10,059 nucleotides of DNA from an archaeon (GCA_024409165.1 JAKSUE010000028.1:1-10059); one strand, 5' to 3'; counted from the stretch's first letter, positions 1 through 7,892 are shown. Notes: generated from the sequence alone by a model not told the origin. Made by a program: numbers and translations.

Positions 1-1239
1 ATCTCCATCAGAGAGGTGTCTAAGTACAATATCTCCACATTTTAAGTTTTCAGCTGCAACTTCTTTGTTACTGTCTAAAACACGGACTTTATTGTATCTG
101 TCACCACGGTCTTTTTTAACATAGTTAGCACCAGGGTGTACATTTGGTCCTCTTTGAACCATTTCTCTTAAACTGTCAATGTTCCATTCATTTACATAAG
201 TAGGTACAGTAACCTCTTTTGCAATCATTTCAGGAACACCTACTTCATTAATACTGATATTTGGGTCAGGACTAATTACAGTACGAGCAGAGAAGTTTAC
301 ACGTTTACCAGATAAGTTACTTCTGAATCTTCCTTCTTTTCCTTTTAATCTTTGAGCAAGAGTTTTAAGAGGTCTTCCAGATCTGTGTCTTGCAGGAGGA
401 ACTCCACTTGCTTCATTATCAAAGTAAGTAGTTACATGGTATTGTAATAATTCCCAGAGGTCTTCAACAATAAGTTGAGGAGCTCCAGCTTCCATGTTTT
501 CAGTTAATCTTTGATTAATACGGAGAATATCTACAAGTTTGTGAGTTAAATCATCCTCAGAACGTTCCCCAGTATCAAGAGTAATACTTGGTCTTACAGT
601 TACAGGAGGAACTGGTAATACAGTTAAAACCATCCATTCAGGACGAGCTACTTCAGGGTTAACACCTAAAATAAAAGCATCATCATCAGGAATTCTTTCT
701 AATTTTTCACGAACTTCACTTGCAGTGAGTTTATAATCTCCTTGAATAATAGAAATAGGTTTATCAATTTTAATATCTTCTTGTTCAGCACCACAGTGAG
801 GACATTCTTCTTTTTTAGCAGCATTATAAACTTCTTTAATAATATCTCCTAAACTTTCTCCTCTTTCTTTTGCTTCAATCATTTTTTGACGGAACTCTTC
901 AATTTCCACTTCATTTAAGAGGATACGTCCACAATCGTTACAAGTAGAACGTAAGATTTTATGAATAACATCTCCAAAACCTACATGGATTACAGGTCTT
1001 GCAAGGTCAATTCTACCAAAGTGTCCTTGACATTCTCCACCACGGTAACCACAAGTTTTACATCTTAAAGAAGGGTCAATAACACCCATACGAGGGTCCA
1101 TTAAACCTTTTTCAATAGGATAACCATCTTCATCATAAGTATCTGGAGTTTCAACTTTAACAACAGACATTTTCCTAATTTGTTCAGGTGACATCAATCC
1201 AAAATTAATTTGATTAATTTTTTTAATAATTCCTTTCAA
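1..1239 (-). CDS. rpoA1: DNA-directed RNA polymerase subunit A' (RpoA1), N-terminal part, cut by the window edge
   Basis: This is the N-terminal 413 residues of the archaeal counterpart of the N-terminal part of bacterial beta' and eukaryotic Rpb1, which forms the clamp and half of the active-site cleft. Residues 60-73 (C60, C63, C70, H73) form the first clamp zinc site, and C100, C103, C146 and C149 form the second. The conserved run around residues 311-326 (GKRVNFSARTVISPDP) marks the start of the active-site half. The catalytic NADFDGD loop would lie just beyond position 1, so roughly half the usual protein is missing through truncation by the window, not mutation. The start is a TTG at 1239-1237. 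It is supported by a perfect AAGGAG at 1253-1248 with 8-nt spacing, and the resulting KGIIKKINQINFGLMSP start matches the family. It lies 49 nt after rpoB and is almost certainly cotranscribed with it. Confidence 0.97.
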   Translation of the reverse strand, partial: MKGIIKKINQINFGLMSPEQIRKMSVVKVETPDTYDEDGYPIEKGLMDPRMGVIDPSLRCKTCGYRGGECQGHFGRIDLARPVIHVGFGDVIHKILRSTCNDCGRILLNEVEIEEFRQKMIEAKERGESLGDIIKEVYNAAKKEECPHCGAEQEDIKIDKPISIIQGDYKLTASEVREKLERIPDDDAFILGVNPEVARPEWMVLTVLPVPPVTVRPSITLDTGERSEDDLTHKLVDILRINQRLTENMEAGAPQLIVEDLWELLQYHVTTYFDNEASGVPPARHRSGRPLKTLAQRLKGKEGRFRSNLSGKRVNFSARTVISPDPNISINEVGVPEMIAKEVTVPTYVNEWNIDSLREMVQRGPNVHPGANYVKKDRGDRYNKVRVLDSNKEVAAENLKCGDIVLRHLSDGD

Positions 1240-1288
1240 AATATTGACTCCTTAATAATATTTATTTCAACAGTCACAATACCTTGTT

Positions 1289-4200
1289 TTAAGCTTTGTC
1301 CCCAAGAACTAATTTAGGGAAAATACATAAACTTTTAAGTTCATCTAATAAGAGTTTAAATGCATATGAAATTTCAACAGGATATGATTCAGAATCTCCA
1401 CAAATTGGACAATACTTTTTCTTTCTGTTTTTATCATATACTGCTAACATACCACAGTCACCACAAACAATAGCTTCATATTTATCAGACTCATCTAAAA
1501 GTCTTTCTTTAAGTGCTAATGCTGCACCGTGAGCAATAAGACAATCTCTTTCCATTTCTCCAAATCTGAGACCACCTTCACGAGCTCTACCTTCAGTAGG
1601 TTGACGGGTAAGAACTTGAACAGGTCCTGTGGAACGAGCATAAACTTTATCAGTTGTCATGTGGTGTAATTTTTGGTAATATGCAACACCTACAAATATC
1701 TCAGCTTCAATTCTTTCACCAGTTACACCATTGTATAAGGATTCACAACCAGCAGATTCAAATCCATTATCTTTAAGTGCTTGTTTAATATCTGCTTCAA
1801 TATTTGGATTAAATGGAGTACCATCAATACGGTGACCTTCCATACAACCAGCTTTACCTGCAACCATTTCTAATACTTGTCCTACAGACATCCTTGAAGG
1901 AATAGCGTGAGGGTTTACAATAATATCTGGTACAACACCATCTTCTGTAAATGGAATATCATCTTGAGATAAGATAAGACCTACAACCCCTTTCTGACCG
2001 TGTCTTGATGCGAATTTATCACCAAATTCAGGTTGTCTGGTATCTCTTACTCTTATTTTAGTTAATTTACTTCCTTCAACAGTTTCAGTTAAAAGAACAT
2101 CATCAATGATACCTTTTTCACCGTGTCTTACAGTAACAGAAGTTTCTCTTCTTTTATCAGCAATAGTACCAAACTCATCAAGTTCACCTAAGAATCTTGG
2201 AGGAGAAGTTTTACCAATTAATACATCACCAGATTCAACATGAGATTCAGGGTTTACAATACCATCTTCATCTAAGTTTCTGTAAGATTCTTCAGAACGG
2301 TAACCTTTAATACCTTTTTCTGGAATTTCGAATTTATCTTCTACTCCACCAGGATATCTTCTTTCAGATGCTTCGTAAGATCTAAAGAATGAAGATCTAC
2401 CCATTCCTCTTTCAAGAGAGGATTTGTTAAGAACCATTGCGTCTTCCATGTTATATCCTTCGTAAGACATGAGTGCTACAACTAAGTTTTGACCAGATGG
2501 TCTTGAATCATAATCAATAGCATCAATAATTCTTGTTTTTACCATAGGAGTTTGTGGGTGGTGTAATAAGTGTGCACGAGTATCAGTACGTAAAGCATAA
2601 TTAGATACATATAATCCTAAAGCTTGTTTTGTCATACCTGCTTCCATTGTGTTCCTTGGAGAAGAGTTATGATCTGAGAATGGAATAATTCCAGCACAAA
2701 TACCAAGCATAGTTGAAGGGTCAATTTCTAAGTGAGTGTGTTTGTAATCAACATCAAATCCATTTTCAATTTGTTTGAATTCTTCTTCTAATTCACTTAA
2801 ATTCATAGCAATGTATGCATTTTCTTCTTCTTCAGCATCTAAGTATTCTAAAAGACCTAATTCAAATAAGTCATCCCATTTATATTCACCATTGACAACA
2901 GCATCAATGTGTTCTTCTTTAAGTAAAGGTTCACCATTTTCAACAAGAATTAATGGTCTTCTTGCTCTTCCAGGATCAGTGAATATGTAAATCTCATTAT
3001 TTTTATCATAATAAGTAATGTTTAACTCATTAGAGATTTCACTAGCTCTTCTTTTTAATCTAACTTCAGAGGTAAATTCTTTAGGATCAACATAGCTTTC
3101 ACAAATACCAATATATTTACCATTGATATAAATTTTAGCTCCTTCAACATCACTAGCTTCTTTTTTAGCAGAGATACTTTTAAATCCTTCCATATTAGAA
3201 ATAATAATTTCAACTTCTTCAGGGTCAAATCCTTCAGAAATTTTACACATAAGTGCTAAGTTCTTTACCAAACCACAGTTAGGTCCTTCCGGAGTTTCGT
3301 TAGGACAAATTTTACCAAACTGGGTTGGGTGTAAATCCCTTGCTTCAAAGTGAGGTTGACTTCTTGTAAGTGGAGATACAACACGTCTAAGGTGAGATAA
3401 TGTTGCCATGAAACTTACCCTATCTAAAAGCTGACTTACACCAGCTCTTCCACCTACCCAATTACCAGTAGCAATTGAATGTTTAATATTTTCAGTTAAT
3501 ACATCAGAACGAACTGCTTGCTTGATTGAAAGTTCTTTACCTCTAGATAAACTTCTTTCAAGTTGGTAACTCATATCACGAGTTAAATTAGAGAATGCAA
3601 CACGGAATAAATCTTCCATTAAGTCTCCAGATACTCTTAATCTTTTATTAGTATAGTGGTCCTTATCGTGAGGTTCTCTTTGACCTTCAATAACTTGGAG
3701 TAACATTTCAGTCATTTCAGCTAAATAAATAGCTTTATCCATACGACTGGTTTCATCAATACCAATGTGAGGTAATAAATATTTATCAATTACATCTCTA
3801 GCACGATTAAGTTTATATTCTTCAGGCATTTGTTTAACTAAACGATTACCAATGTATTTAACAGCAGCATTAGTAAAGTATTCATCTTTTTCTTCAGGAG
3901 ATAAACCTTCAATTTCTTTATAATCAATTTTTAAAGCTTCTTCTGAAACTTGAAGATCATCTGCAATAATCATTTGGAAATTGAAATCATCAGAGATTGT
4001 TTCAACAATTTTTTGATCTGTAGATAAACCTAATGCTCTAAGTAAAATAACTAATGGAATTTCACCAGGTACATAAGGGAAAGAAATTCTTAAAAATACT
4101 CCACTTTTACGAGGTTTTTTGTATTCAAGATTGATTCTTGCTCTGAAACCTCTTTTAATAGAAGTAACAATTGCTTTAGCATGACGGTCTTCTATTTCAC

Positions 4201-4732
4201 CCATTCTTTCTAAGATAATTTTGTTTGGAGCAATTTCTTCCATAGTTACAACAGCTCTTTCAGAACCGTTTACAATGAAATATCCACCTGGGTCTTTAGG
4301 GTCTTCACCTTGTTTAAGTAATTCTTCATCACTAAGACCATTTAAGTGACAAATATCAGATTTAAGCATGAGAGGTAATTCACCAATATCGATTTCTTCA
4401 AATTCGACTTCCTCTTCACCTTCTTCTTGTAATGCCATTTCTAATGACATATGTGCAGAATAATTTAAATTTCTTAATCTTGCTTCGGTAGGATAAATCA
4501 TACTCTTAGAACCATCTGCTTCTTTAGTAAATGGTTTTTGAATATTTACTTTACCAGTTTTAAGATGGTATGTTTTATCGTTTTTCTCATCTTTTAAAGT
4601 AATTGGATCAGCCATGTCAATAATTTCTTGAATACGATTATTAACAAAATCATTATAAGATTTAATATGGTGATCTACTAAATCATACTTATCAAAAAAT
4701 GAGTCCACTAACTTCCAACTATTATTTTCCAT
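1289..4732 (-). CDS. rpoB: DNA-directed RNA polymerase subunit B (RpoB), single unsplit gene
   Basis: Second-largest RNA polymerase subunit (Rpb2/beta family), 1147 residues. It forms the protrusion, lobe, fork, hybrid-binding wall and part of the clamp. Visible landmarks in order are the protrusion/lobe (about 1-420), the fork (about 428-495, with SQLLDRVSF, HPTQFGKICPNETPEGPNCG and GLVKNLALM), the external domains (about 500-670), and the hybrid-binding/active-site region (about 675-1035). The last contains LGICAGIIPFSDHNSSPRN, SYEGYNMEDAM, the GDKFASRHGQKG basic motif near 904-914 and NPHAIPSRMSVGQ near 940. The C-terminal clamp domain has a zinc site at C1090, C1093, C1108 and C1111. Start ATG at 4732, with a modest GGGGA 6-10 nt upstream. 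In many methanogens and halophiles this gene is split into B'' and B' just after the fork; here the frame is continuous and has no intein. It follows rpoH after an 81-nt spacer. Confidence 0.98.
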   Translation of the reverse strand: MENNSWKLVDSFFDKYDLVDHHIKSYNDFVNNRIQEIIDMADPITLKDEKNDKTYHLKTGKVNIQKPFTKEADGSKSMIYPTEARLRNLNYSAHMSLEMALQEEGEEEVEFEEIDIGELPLMLKSDICHLNGLSDEELLKQGEDPKDPGGYFIVNGSERAVVTMEEIAPNKIILERMGEIEDRHAKAIVTSIKRGFRARINLEYKKPRKSGVFLRISFPYVPGEIPLVILLRALGLSTDQKIVETISDDFNFQMIIADDLQVSEEALKIDYKEIEGLSPEEKDEYFTNAAVKYIGNRLVKQMPEEYKLNRARDVIDKYLLPHIGIDETSRMDKAIYLAEMTEMLLQVIEGQREPHDKDHYTNKRLRVSGDLMEDLFRVAFSNLTRDMSYQLERSLSRGKELSIKQAVRSDVLTENIKHSIATGNWVGGRAGVSQLLDRVSFMATLSHLRRVVSPLTRSQPHFEARDLHPTQFGKICPNETPEGPNCGLVKNLALMCKISEGFDPEEVEIIISNMEGFKSISAKKEASDVEGAKIYINGKYIGICESYVDPKEFTSEVRLKRRASEISNELNITYYDKNNEIYIFTDPGRARRPLILVENGEPLLKEEHIDAVVNGEYKWDDLFELGLLEYLDAEEEENAYIAMNLSELEEEFKQIENGFDVDYKHTHLEIDPSTMLGICAGIIPFSDHNSSPRNTMEAGMTKQALGLYVSNYALRTDTRAHLLHHPQTPMVKTRIIDAIDYDSRPSGQNLVVALMSYEGYNMEDAMVLNKSSLERGMGRSSFFRSYEASERRYPGGVEDKFEIPEKGIKGYRSEESYRNLDEDGIVNPESHVESGDVLIGKTSPPRFLGELDEFGTIADKRRETSVTVRHGEKGIIDDVLLTETVEGSKLTKIRVRDTRQPEFGDKFASRHGQKGVVGLILSQDDIPFTEDGVVPDIIVNPHAIPSRMSVGQVLEMVAGKAGCMEGHRIDGTPFNPNIEADIKQALKDNGFESAGCESLYNGVTGERIEAEIFVGVAYYQKLHHMTTDKVYARSTGPVQVLTRQPTEGRAREGGLRFGEMERDCLIAHGAALALKERLLDESDKYEAIVCGDCGMLAVYDKNRKKKYCPICGDSESYPVEISYAFKLLLDELKSLCIFPKLVLGDKA

Positions 4733-4813
4733 TTAATTTCCCCATAAATTTAATATTATAATTAATAAATCGATTTAATATTTAATATTTACATCTTTAC
4801 ATTACATTGAATA

Positions 4814-5047
4814 TTATTCTACTAACCTATATGTAATAAAAGTTCCAGCAGTTTGACTATTGGTTCTGGTGATTCTTAAAATATCTCCTTCTTTAGCATC
4901 AATAGCTTTAACAACAGGATCAGTTACTTTAATTTTAGGAAGTTGCTTAATTTCATATTCAACATCAGAAAAAATATCTACAATTTCATCATCAGATAAA
5001 ATTTCATGTTTTGGAACATTACTATGTTTTAATATATCAAATTGCAA
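4814..5047 (-). CDS. rpoH: DNA-directed RNA polymerase subunit H (RpoH, Rpb5 C-terminal homologue)
   Basis: Small 77-residue polymerase subunit equivalent to the C-terminal domain of eukaryotic Rpb5, sitting on the jaw of the enzyme. Family signatures are DILKHxxVPKHEILS at the N-terminus, QLPKIKVTDPVVKAI near residues 35-50, KEGDILRITR near 53-62, and TYRLVE at the C-terminus. Length is typical. The start is TTG at 5047-5045, with a strong GGAGGA at 5058-5053 and 5-nt spacing. The upstream ATG at 5060 is out of frame and soon meets a TGA, so the TTG is the only sensible start. It is the first gene of the rpoH-rpoB-rpoA1 run, the usual archaeal order. No convincing single TATA box stands out in its AT-rich leader. 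Confidence 0.97.
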   Translation of the reverse strand: MQFDILKHSNVPKHEILSDDEIVDIFSDVEYEIKQLPKIKVTDPVVKAIDAKEGDILRITRTNSQTAGTFITYRLVE

Positions 5048-5332
5048 AGTATTCCTCCATTAAATTGGAATTTATAAATTAAATTTAATAAGCAATCATG
5101 AAGCCATGAATAAAAAGAAACTTATCAGTAATACCTAATTACCTTATACACTAACAATAAATTATAGAAAATAAGTTAAAATAATAAATAAATTGTAATA
5201 ACTATCATAATAAATAATTAAATAATTAATTAAATCAAATTAAACTTAAATATCATCATAACTAAAATAACTAAAAATATTGTTGAAAATATGTATAATA
5301 ATTTAAAATATAATAAATAAAAAAAATCAGAG
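5048..5332. other. AT-rich spacer between tRNA-Lys and rpoH
   Basis: This 285-nt stretch contains no convincing gene. It should hold the rpoH promoter, since the tRNA-Lys unit appears to end at the T-tract at its right edge. The best minus-strand TATA-like match I see is TTTATTTA at 5192-5185, which would give an RNA leader of about 115 nt. TATTTAAGT at 5252-5244 is an alternative, sharing nine bases with the putative tRNA-Thr box. Neither is distinctive in this background, so I call neither. Confidence 0.5.
5319..5326 (-). terminator. T-tract terminator after tRNA-Lys
   Basis: On the minus strand an uninterrupted T8 begins 7 nt after the tRNA-Lys discriminator base. Archaeal polymerase stops at T-tracts without needing a hairpin, so this plausibly ends the Asp-Lys transcript and separates it from rpoH. 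Confidence 0.65.
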
Positions 5333-5407
<75 letters not shown>

Positions 5408-5438
5408 GATTACAAATGAAATAAAATAGGCTATCAAA

Positions 5439-5457
5439 CTTAACTTAAATTGTTAAG
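5439..5457 (-). repeat. Inverted repeat immediately 3' of tRNA-Asp
   Basis: On the transcribed strand CTTAAC, a 7-nt loop AATTTAA and GTTAAG form a perfect 6-bp stem that starts directly after the tRNA-Asp discriminator base. It lies inside the probable Asp-Lys precursor and could help set the 3' processing site. The stem is AT-rich and may be weak or accidental. Confidence 0.4.
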
Positions 5458-5529
5458 CGCCCTGGCCGGGATTTGAACCCGAGTCGCGGGCTCGACAGGC
5501 CCACATGATAGCCCCTACACCACCAGGGC
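5458..5529 (-). tRNA. tRNA-Asp (anticodon GTC)
   Basis: A 72-nt cloverleaf. The acceptor GCCCTGG pairs with CCAGGGC and the discriminator is G. The anticodon stem TGGGC/GCCCG (first pair T-G wobble) encloses loop CTGTCGA with anticodon GTC. The T arm is TCGGG-TTCAAAT-CCCGG. There is no intron and no encoded CCA. It is the first gene of the probable Asp-Lys unit and is preceded by a strong TATA element 63 nt upstream, with two inverted repeats in the leader. Confidence 0.97.
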
Positions 5530-5542
5530 AAAAACAATGAAC

Positions 5543-5582
5543 ATGATGTAATGATACATCATAACAACATACAATAGTATGT
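5543..5582 (-). repeat. Two adjacent inverted repeats in the tRNA-Asp leader
   Basis: The first, 5543-5562, is a perfect 8-bp repeat (ATGATGTA / TACATCAT) around a 4-nt loop. The second, 5567-5582, is a perfect 6-bp repeat (ACATAC / GTATGT) around AATA. Counting about 25 nt from the TATA box, transcription should begin near 5570. The second repeat would then straddle the start site and the first would form a hairpin in the 5' leader of the tRNA precursor. Confidence 0.5.
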
Positions 5583-5591
5583 AATAAATAG

Positions 5592-5607
5592 TATATAAAT
5601 GTTTTGG
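5592..5607 (-). promoter_or_regulatory. BRE/TATA promoter of the tRNA-Asp-Lys unit
   Basis: The minus strand reads CCAAAACATTTATATA, an exact fit to the methanogen stable-RNA box AAANNTTTATATA with an A-rich BRE in front. The same 16 nt recur upstream of tRNA-Pro. The predicted start of transcription is near 5570, about 40 nt before the mature tRNA. Confidence 0.8.
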
Positions 5608-5617
5608 AATTTCATTC

Positions 5618-5646
5618 AAAAAATAAAATTTAAAACAAATATAAAA
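5618..5646 (-). terminator. T-rich terminator after tRNA-Tyr
   Basis: Directly after the tRNA-Tyr discriminator the minus strand carries several short T runs ending with a T6 at 5623-5618, before the next tRNA promoter. This fits a hairpin-independent archaeal T-tract terminator for the Pro-Tyr unit. Confidence 0.5.
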
Positions 5647-5720
<74 letters not shown>

Positions 5721-5733
5721 TGTAGATAAAAAA

Positions 5734-5809
<76 letters not shown>

Positions 5810-5844
5810 CATATTGAATACATTACTATATTGTAATCAAGTAA

Positions 5845-5860
5845 TATATAAATGTTTTGG
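5845..5860 (-). promoter_or_regulatory. BRE/TATA promoter of the tRNA-Pro-Tyr unit
   Basis: The minus strand reads CCAAAACATTTATATA, identical over 16 nt to the element before tRNA-Asp and matching AAANNTTTATATA. The predicted transcription start is near 5822. It sits just 16 nt after tRNA-Thr, so that T5-bearing spacer (5861-5876) would also have to serve as the Thr terminator. Confidence 0.8.
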
Positions 5861-5876
5861 TAAATATAAAAATATA

Positions 5877-5953
<77 letters not shown>

Positions 5954-5985
5954 ATATTAGAACACTATTATTTTAGTAAAACTTT

Positions 5986-5999
5986 ACTTAAATAGTTTA
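5986..5999 (-). promoter_or_regulatory. Putative promoter of tRNA-Thr
   Basis: The minus strand reads TAAACTATTTAAGT, a BRE-like TAAAC followed by a TATA-like TATTTAA. It is placed so that transcription would start about 16 nt before the tRNA, matching the tRNA-Pro geometry. It fits the consensus less well than the other two tRNA boxes. Small inverted repeats overlap it (AGTAAA/TTTACT at 5975-5988 and AAATAG/CTATTT at 5990-6008). Confidence 0.4.
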
Positions 6000-6124
6000 C
6001 TACTATTTTTAATAAAAAACAATAAAAATGACACAATCTCAAATAAATAACACCAATATTTAATACTCATTAAACCAACATAATAAATAATATTTTAAAT
6101 AAGATATTAAATAAAACATTGAAT

Positions 6125-6136
6125 AAAATATAAATT
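6125..6136 (+). promoter_or_regulatory. Possible promoter of thiM-thiE
   Basis: AAAATATAAATT is an A-rich BRE plus TATA-like match that would place a start of transcription near 6156 and a leader of about 36 nt. The background is so AT-rich that this is only the best-placed candidate. I see no TPP riboswitch in the divergent spacer 5951-6191, and nothing else of note beyond the tRNA-Thr promoter. Confidence 0.25.
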
Positions 6137-6191
6137 AATTATAATAGATTGTATAATAAATTAAATAATAAAACTTTTTTAGGTGATAAAC

Positions 6192-7139
6192 ATGATTATA
6201 AAAGATGATAATAATTCCAATAACAATAATCCTAACAAAAATCTGCTCAAAGAAATAATCATATCATTTAATAAAGTTAAAGAAGAAAATCCATTAACTT
6301 ATTGTATGACAAACACAGTCACAATAAATGGATGTGCAAATGCTATTTTAGCTATTGGCGGATCACCTATAATGACATATAATAAAGAAGAAATTGAAGA
6401 TATCATAAAAATTTCTAAAAGTCTTGTAATCAACATAGGAAATCCAAGTAATGAAGAAATCGAATCTATGAAATTAGCATGTAAATATGCAAACACACAC
6501 AATATTCCAATAATTTTCGACCCAGTAGGAGTAGGTATAAGTAAACTTAGAAATGATTTAAGTTTAAACTTAATTAAAAACTATAATTTAACTGCAATTA
6601 GAGGAAATATGTCTGAAATTAAAGCCATAGCTAATTTAATTAATTTAACTAATACCAATAACAATAACAATAATAAAAAACCTAACCTTAATCATGAAAA
6701 TTATGGAAAAGGTGTAGATGTTAATACCAAAGATATGGTGAATAAAGATAATTTATTAGAAAATGCATCATTAGTTAAAGAATTAGCTAAAAAATTAAAT
6801 ACAATAATTATAGCAAGTGGACCTATTGATTTAATTTCAAATGGAAAAAAAACTTACTCAATAGAAAATGGTGATGAAATGATGCCTAAAATTACAGGAA
6901 GTGGATGTATGCTTTCATCAATTGTAGGTACATACATTACAGAACTTAACACAGATAAAAACATCATTAATGCAATCACAGCAAGTTTACATATGACATT
7001 AGCTGGTGAAAAAGCTGGAAAAATAGTAAAAGACAACAATTTAGGCACTGGAAGCTTTAATGAACATCTTTTAAATAATTTATATTTATTAAAAGAAGAA
7101 GATTTCAAAGAATCAAAACTTAAAAATTTAAATATTTAA
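6192..7139 (+). CDS. thiM: Hydroxyethylthiazole kinase (ThiM) with asparagine-rich insertions
   Basis: Cytoplasmic ribokinase-fold kinase that phosphorylates 4-methyl-5-(2-hydroxyethyl)thiazole, a thiamine salvage step. Family signatures in the 315-residue product are NPLTYCMTNTVTINGCANAILAIGGSP in pieces near 29-55, IIFDPVGVG near 110-118, AIRGNMSEI near 136-144, GKGVD at 172-176, IIIASGPID near 200-208, and the active-site loop GSGC with Cys239. The usual length is about 260-275 residues. The excess comes from an Asn-rich N-terminal extension (about residues 7-17) and an Asn/Lys-rich insertion (about 150-190) around GKGVD, encoded by AAY repeats. Start ATG at 6192 is chosen because AGGTGAT at 6181-6187 is an ideal SD; the in-frame GTG at 6183 is part of that SD. 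It lies 44 nt before thiE, and the two are probably one operon. Confidence 0.95.
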   Translation: MIIKDDNNSNNNNPNKNLLKEIIISFNKVKEENPLTYCMTNTVTINGCANAILAIGGSPIMTYNKEEIEDIIKISKSLVINIGNPSNEEIESMKLACKYANTHNIPIIFDPVGVGISKLRNDLSLNLIKNYNLTAIRGNMSEIKAIANLINLTNTNNNNNNKKPNLNHENYGKGVDVNTKDMVNKDNLLENASLVKELAKKLNTIIIASGPIDLISNGKKTYSIENGDEMMPKITGSGCMLSSIVGTYITELNTDKNIINAITASLHMTLAGEKAGKIVKDNNLGTGSFNEHLLNNLYLLKEEDFKESKLKNLNI

Positions 7140-7183
7140 TAACAACAATAATTAATAAATTAAATTAAAAATTGAAGGATAAT

Positions 7184-7813
7184 ATGACAAATAATTATGT
7201 AAATTATAAATTATATTTAGTTACAGATAGAACTAATAAAACAGATGAAGAATTCTTAAATATAATTGAAGAGGCAATAAAAGGCGGAGTTACAGTTGTA
7301 CAAATTCGCGAAAAAGATGCTGATACATTAGAATTCTATAATATTTCTAATAAAGTAAAAGAAATATGCTCAAAATATAATGTTCCATTAATAATAAATG
7401 ATAGAATCGATATTGCTTTAGCTATTGATGCTAATGGAGTCCATATTGGACAAAGTGATATGCCTATAAAAATAGCAAGAAAACTTATTGGAAATGATAA
7501 AATATTAGGTATTTCAGCACATAACCTAGAAGAAGCAACAGATGCTGAAGAAAATGGTGCAGATTATTTAGGAGTAGGTGCTATTTTTTCAACTTCAACA
7601 AAAAAAGATGCAAATGATGTTTCAATAGATACTTTAAAAGAGATAACTTCAAATGTAGATATTCCAACAGTAGCTATTGGAGGAATAAATTTAGATAATG
7701 TTGAAAAATTAAAAGATACAAATATTTCTGGAATTTCTGTTGTAAGTGCTATTATGAATGCAGAAAATCCTAAAATAGCTAGTGAAAATCTTTTAAGAAA
7801 AATTAAAAATTAA
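7184..7813 (+). CDS. thiE: Thiamine-phosphate synthase (ThiE)
   Basis: TIM-barrel enzyme that joins the pyrimidine diphosphate HMP-PP to thiazole phosphate, releasing pyrophosphate and thiamine phosphate. The 209-residue product has the family marks YLVTDR (11-16), GGVTVVQIREKD (34-45, diphosphate contacts), NDR (72-74), VHIGQSDMP (86-94), GISAHN (109-114), GAIFSTSTK (132-140, normally GPxFPTxTK), AIGGI (164-168) and SVVSAI (185-190). Length is normal. The start is the ATG at 7184, with GAAGGAT just upstream. The longer frame from TTG at 7172 would begin before that site and adds only four residues. It takes the product of ThiM directly. On the plus strand no T-tract follows within the spacer before the convergent pgk. 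Confidence 0.96.
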   Translation: MTNNYVNYKLYLVTDRTNKTDEEFLNIIEEAIKGGVTVVQIREKDADTLEFYNISNKVKEICSKYNVPLIINDRIDIALAIDANGVHIGQSDMPIKIARKLIGNDKILGISAHNLEEATDAEENGADYLGVGAIFSTSTKKDANDVSIDTLKEITSNVDIPTVAIGGINLDNVEKLKDTNISGISVVSAIMNAENPKIASENLLRKIKN

Positions 7814-7821
7814 ACATTGAT

Positions 7822-7892
7822 AAAAAAATAATTAAAAAATAATTAAAAAATTAATAAAATAAAAAATGGATAAAAACTAAAAAAAGTAAAAA
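7822..7892 (-). terminator. Multiple T-tract terminator after pgk, with phased A-tracts on the plus strand
   Basis: Read on the minus strand, the spacer carries seven T runs of 5-7 nt (at 7892-7888, 7885-7879, 7876-7872, 7866-7861, 7850-7845, 7839-7834 and 7828-7822), a strong hairpin-independent archaeal terminator for pgk. The plus strand has no T run longer than two here, so it would not end thiE transcripts. An 11-nt unit AAAAAATAATT is repeated exactly at 7823-7833 and 7834-7844. Confidence 0.65.

Noticed and set aside
1296..1532. Plus-strand open frame of 78 codons
   Set aside because: It lies wholly antisense to the conserved 3' end of rpoB, has low-complexity Ser-rich composition and matches no family I recognise.
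2775..2990. Plus-strand open frame of 71 codons
   Set aside because: It is antisense to an acidic stretch of rpoB, which gives a Ser-rich shadow peptide.
1289..4732. Intein in rpoB
   Set aside because: Conserved polymerase motifs follow each other at normal spacing with no inserted block.
4766..4777. 12-nt perfect palindrome TAAATCGATTTA between rpoH and rpoB
   Set aside because: Palindromes of this size are expected several times by chance in 10 kb at this base composition; nothing else marks it as an operator.
4860..5063. Plus-strand open frame of 67 codons
   Set aside because: It is antisense to rpoH, a confidently identified gene.
6299..6502. Minus-strand open frame of 67 codons
   Set aside because: It is antisense to conserved ThiM motifs, with no SD and no family resemblance.
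6854..7108. Minus-strand open frame of 84 codons
   Set aside because: It is antisense to the conserved C-terminal part of thiM, with no independent support.
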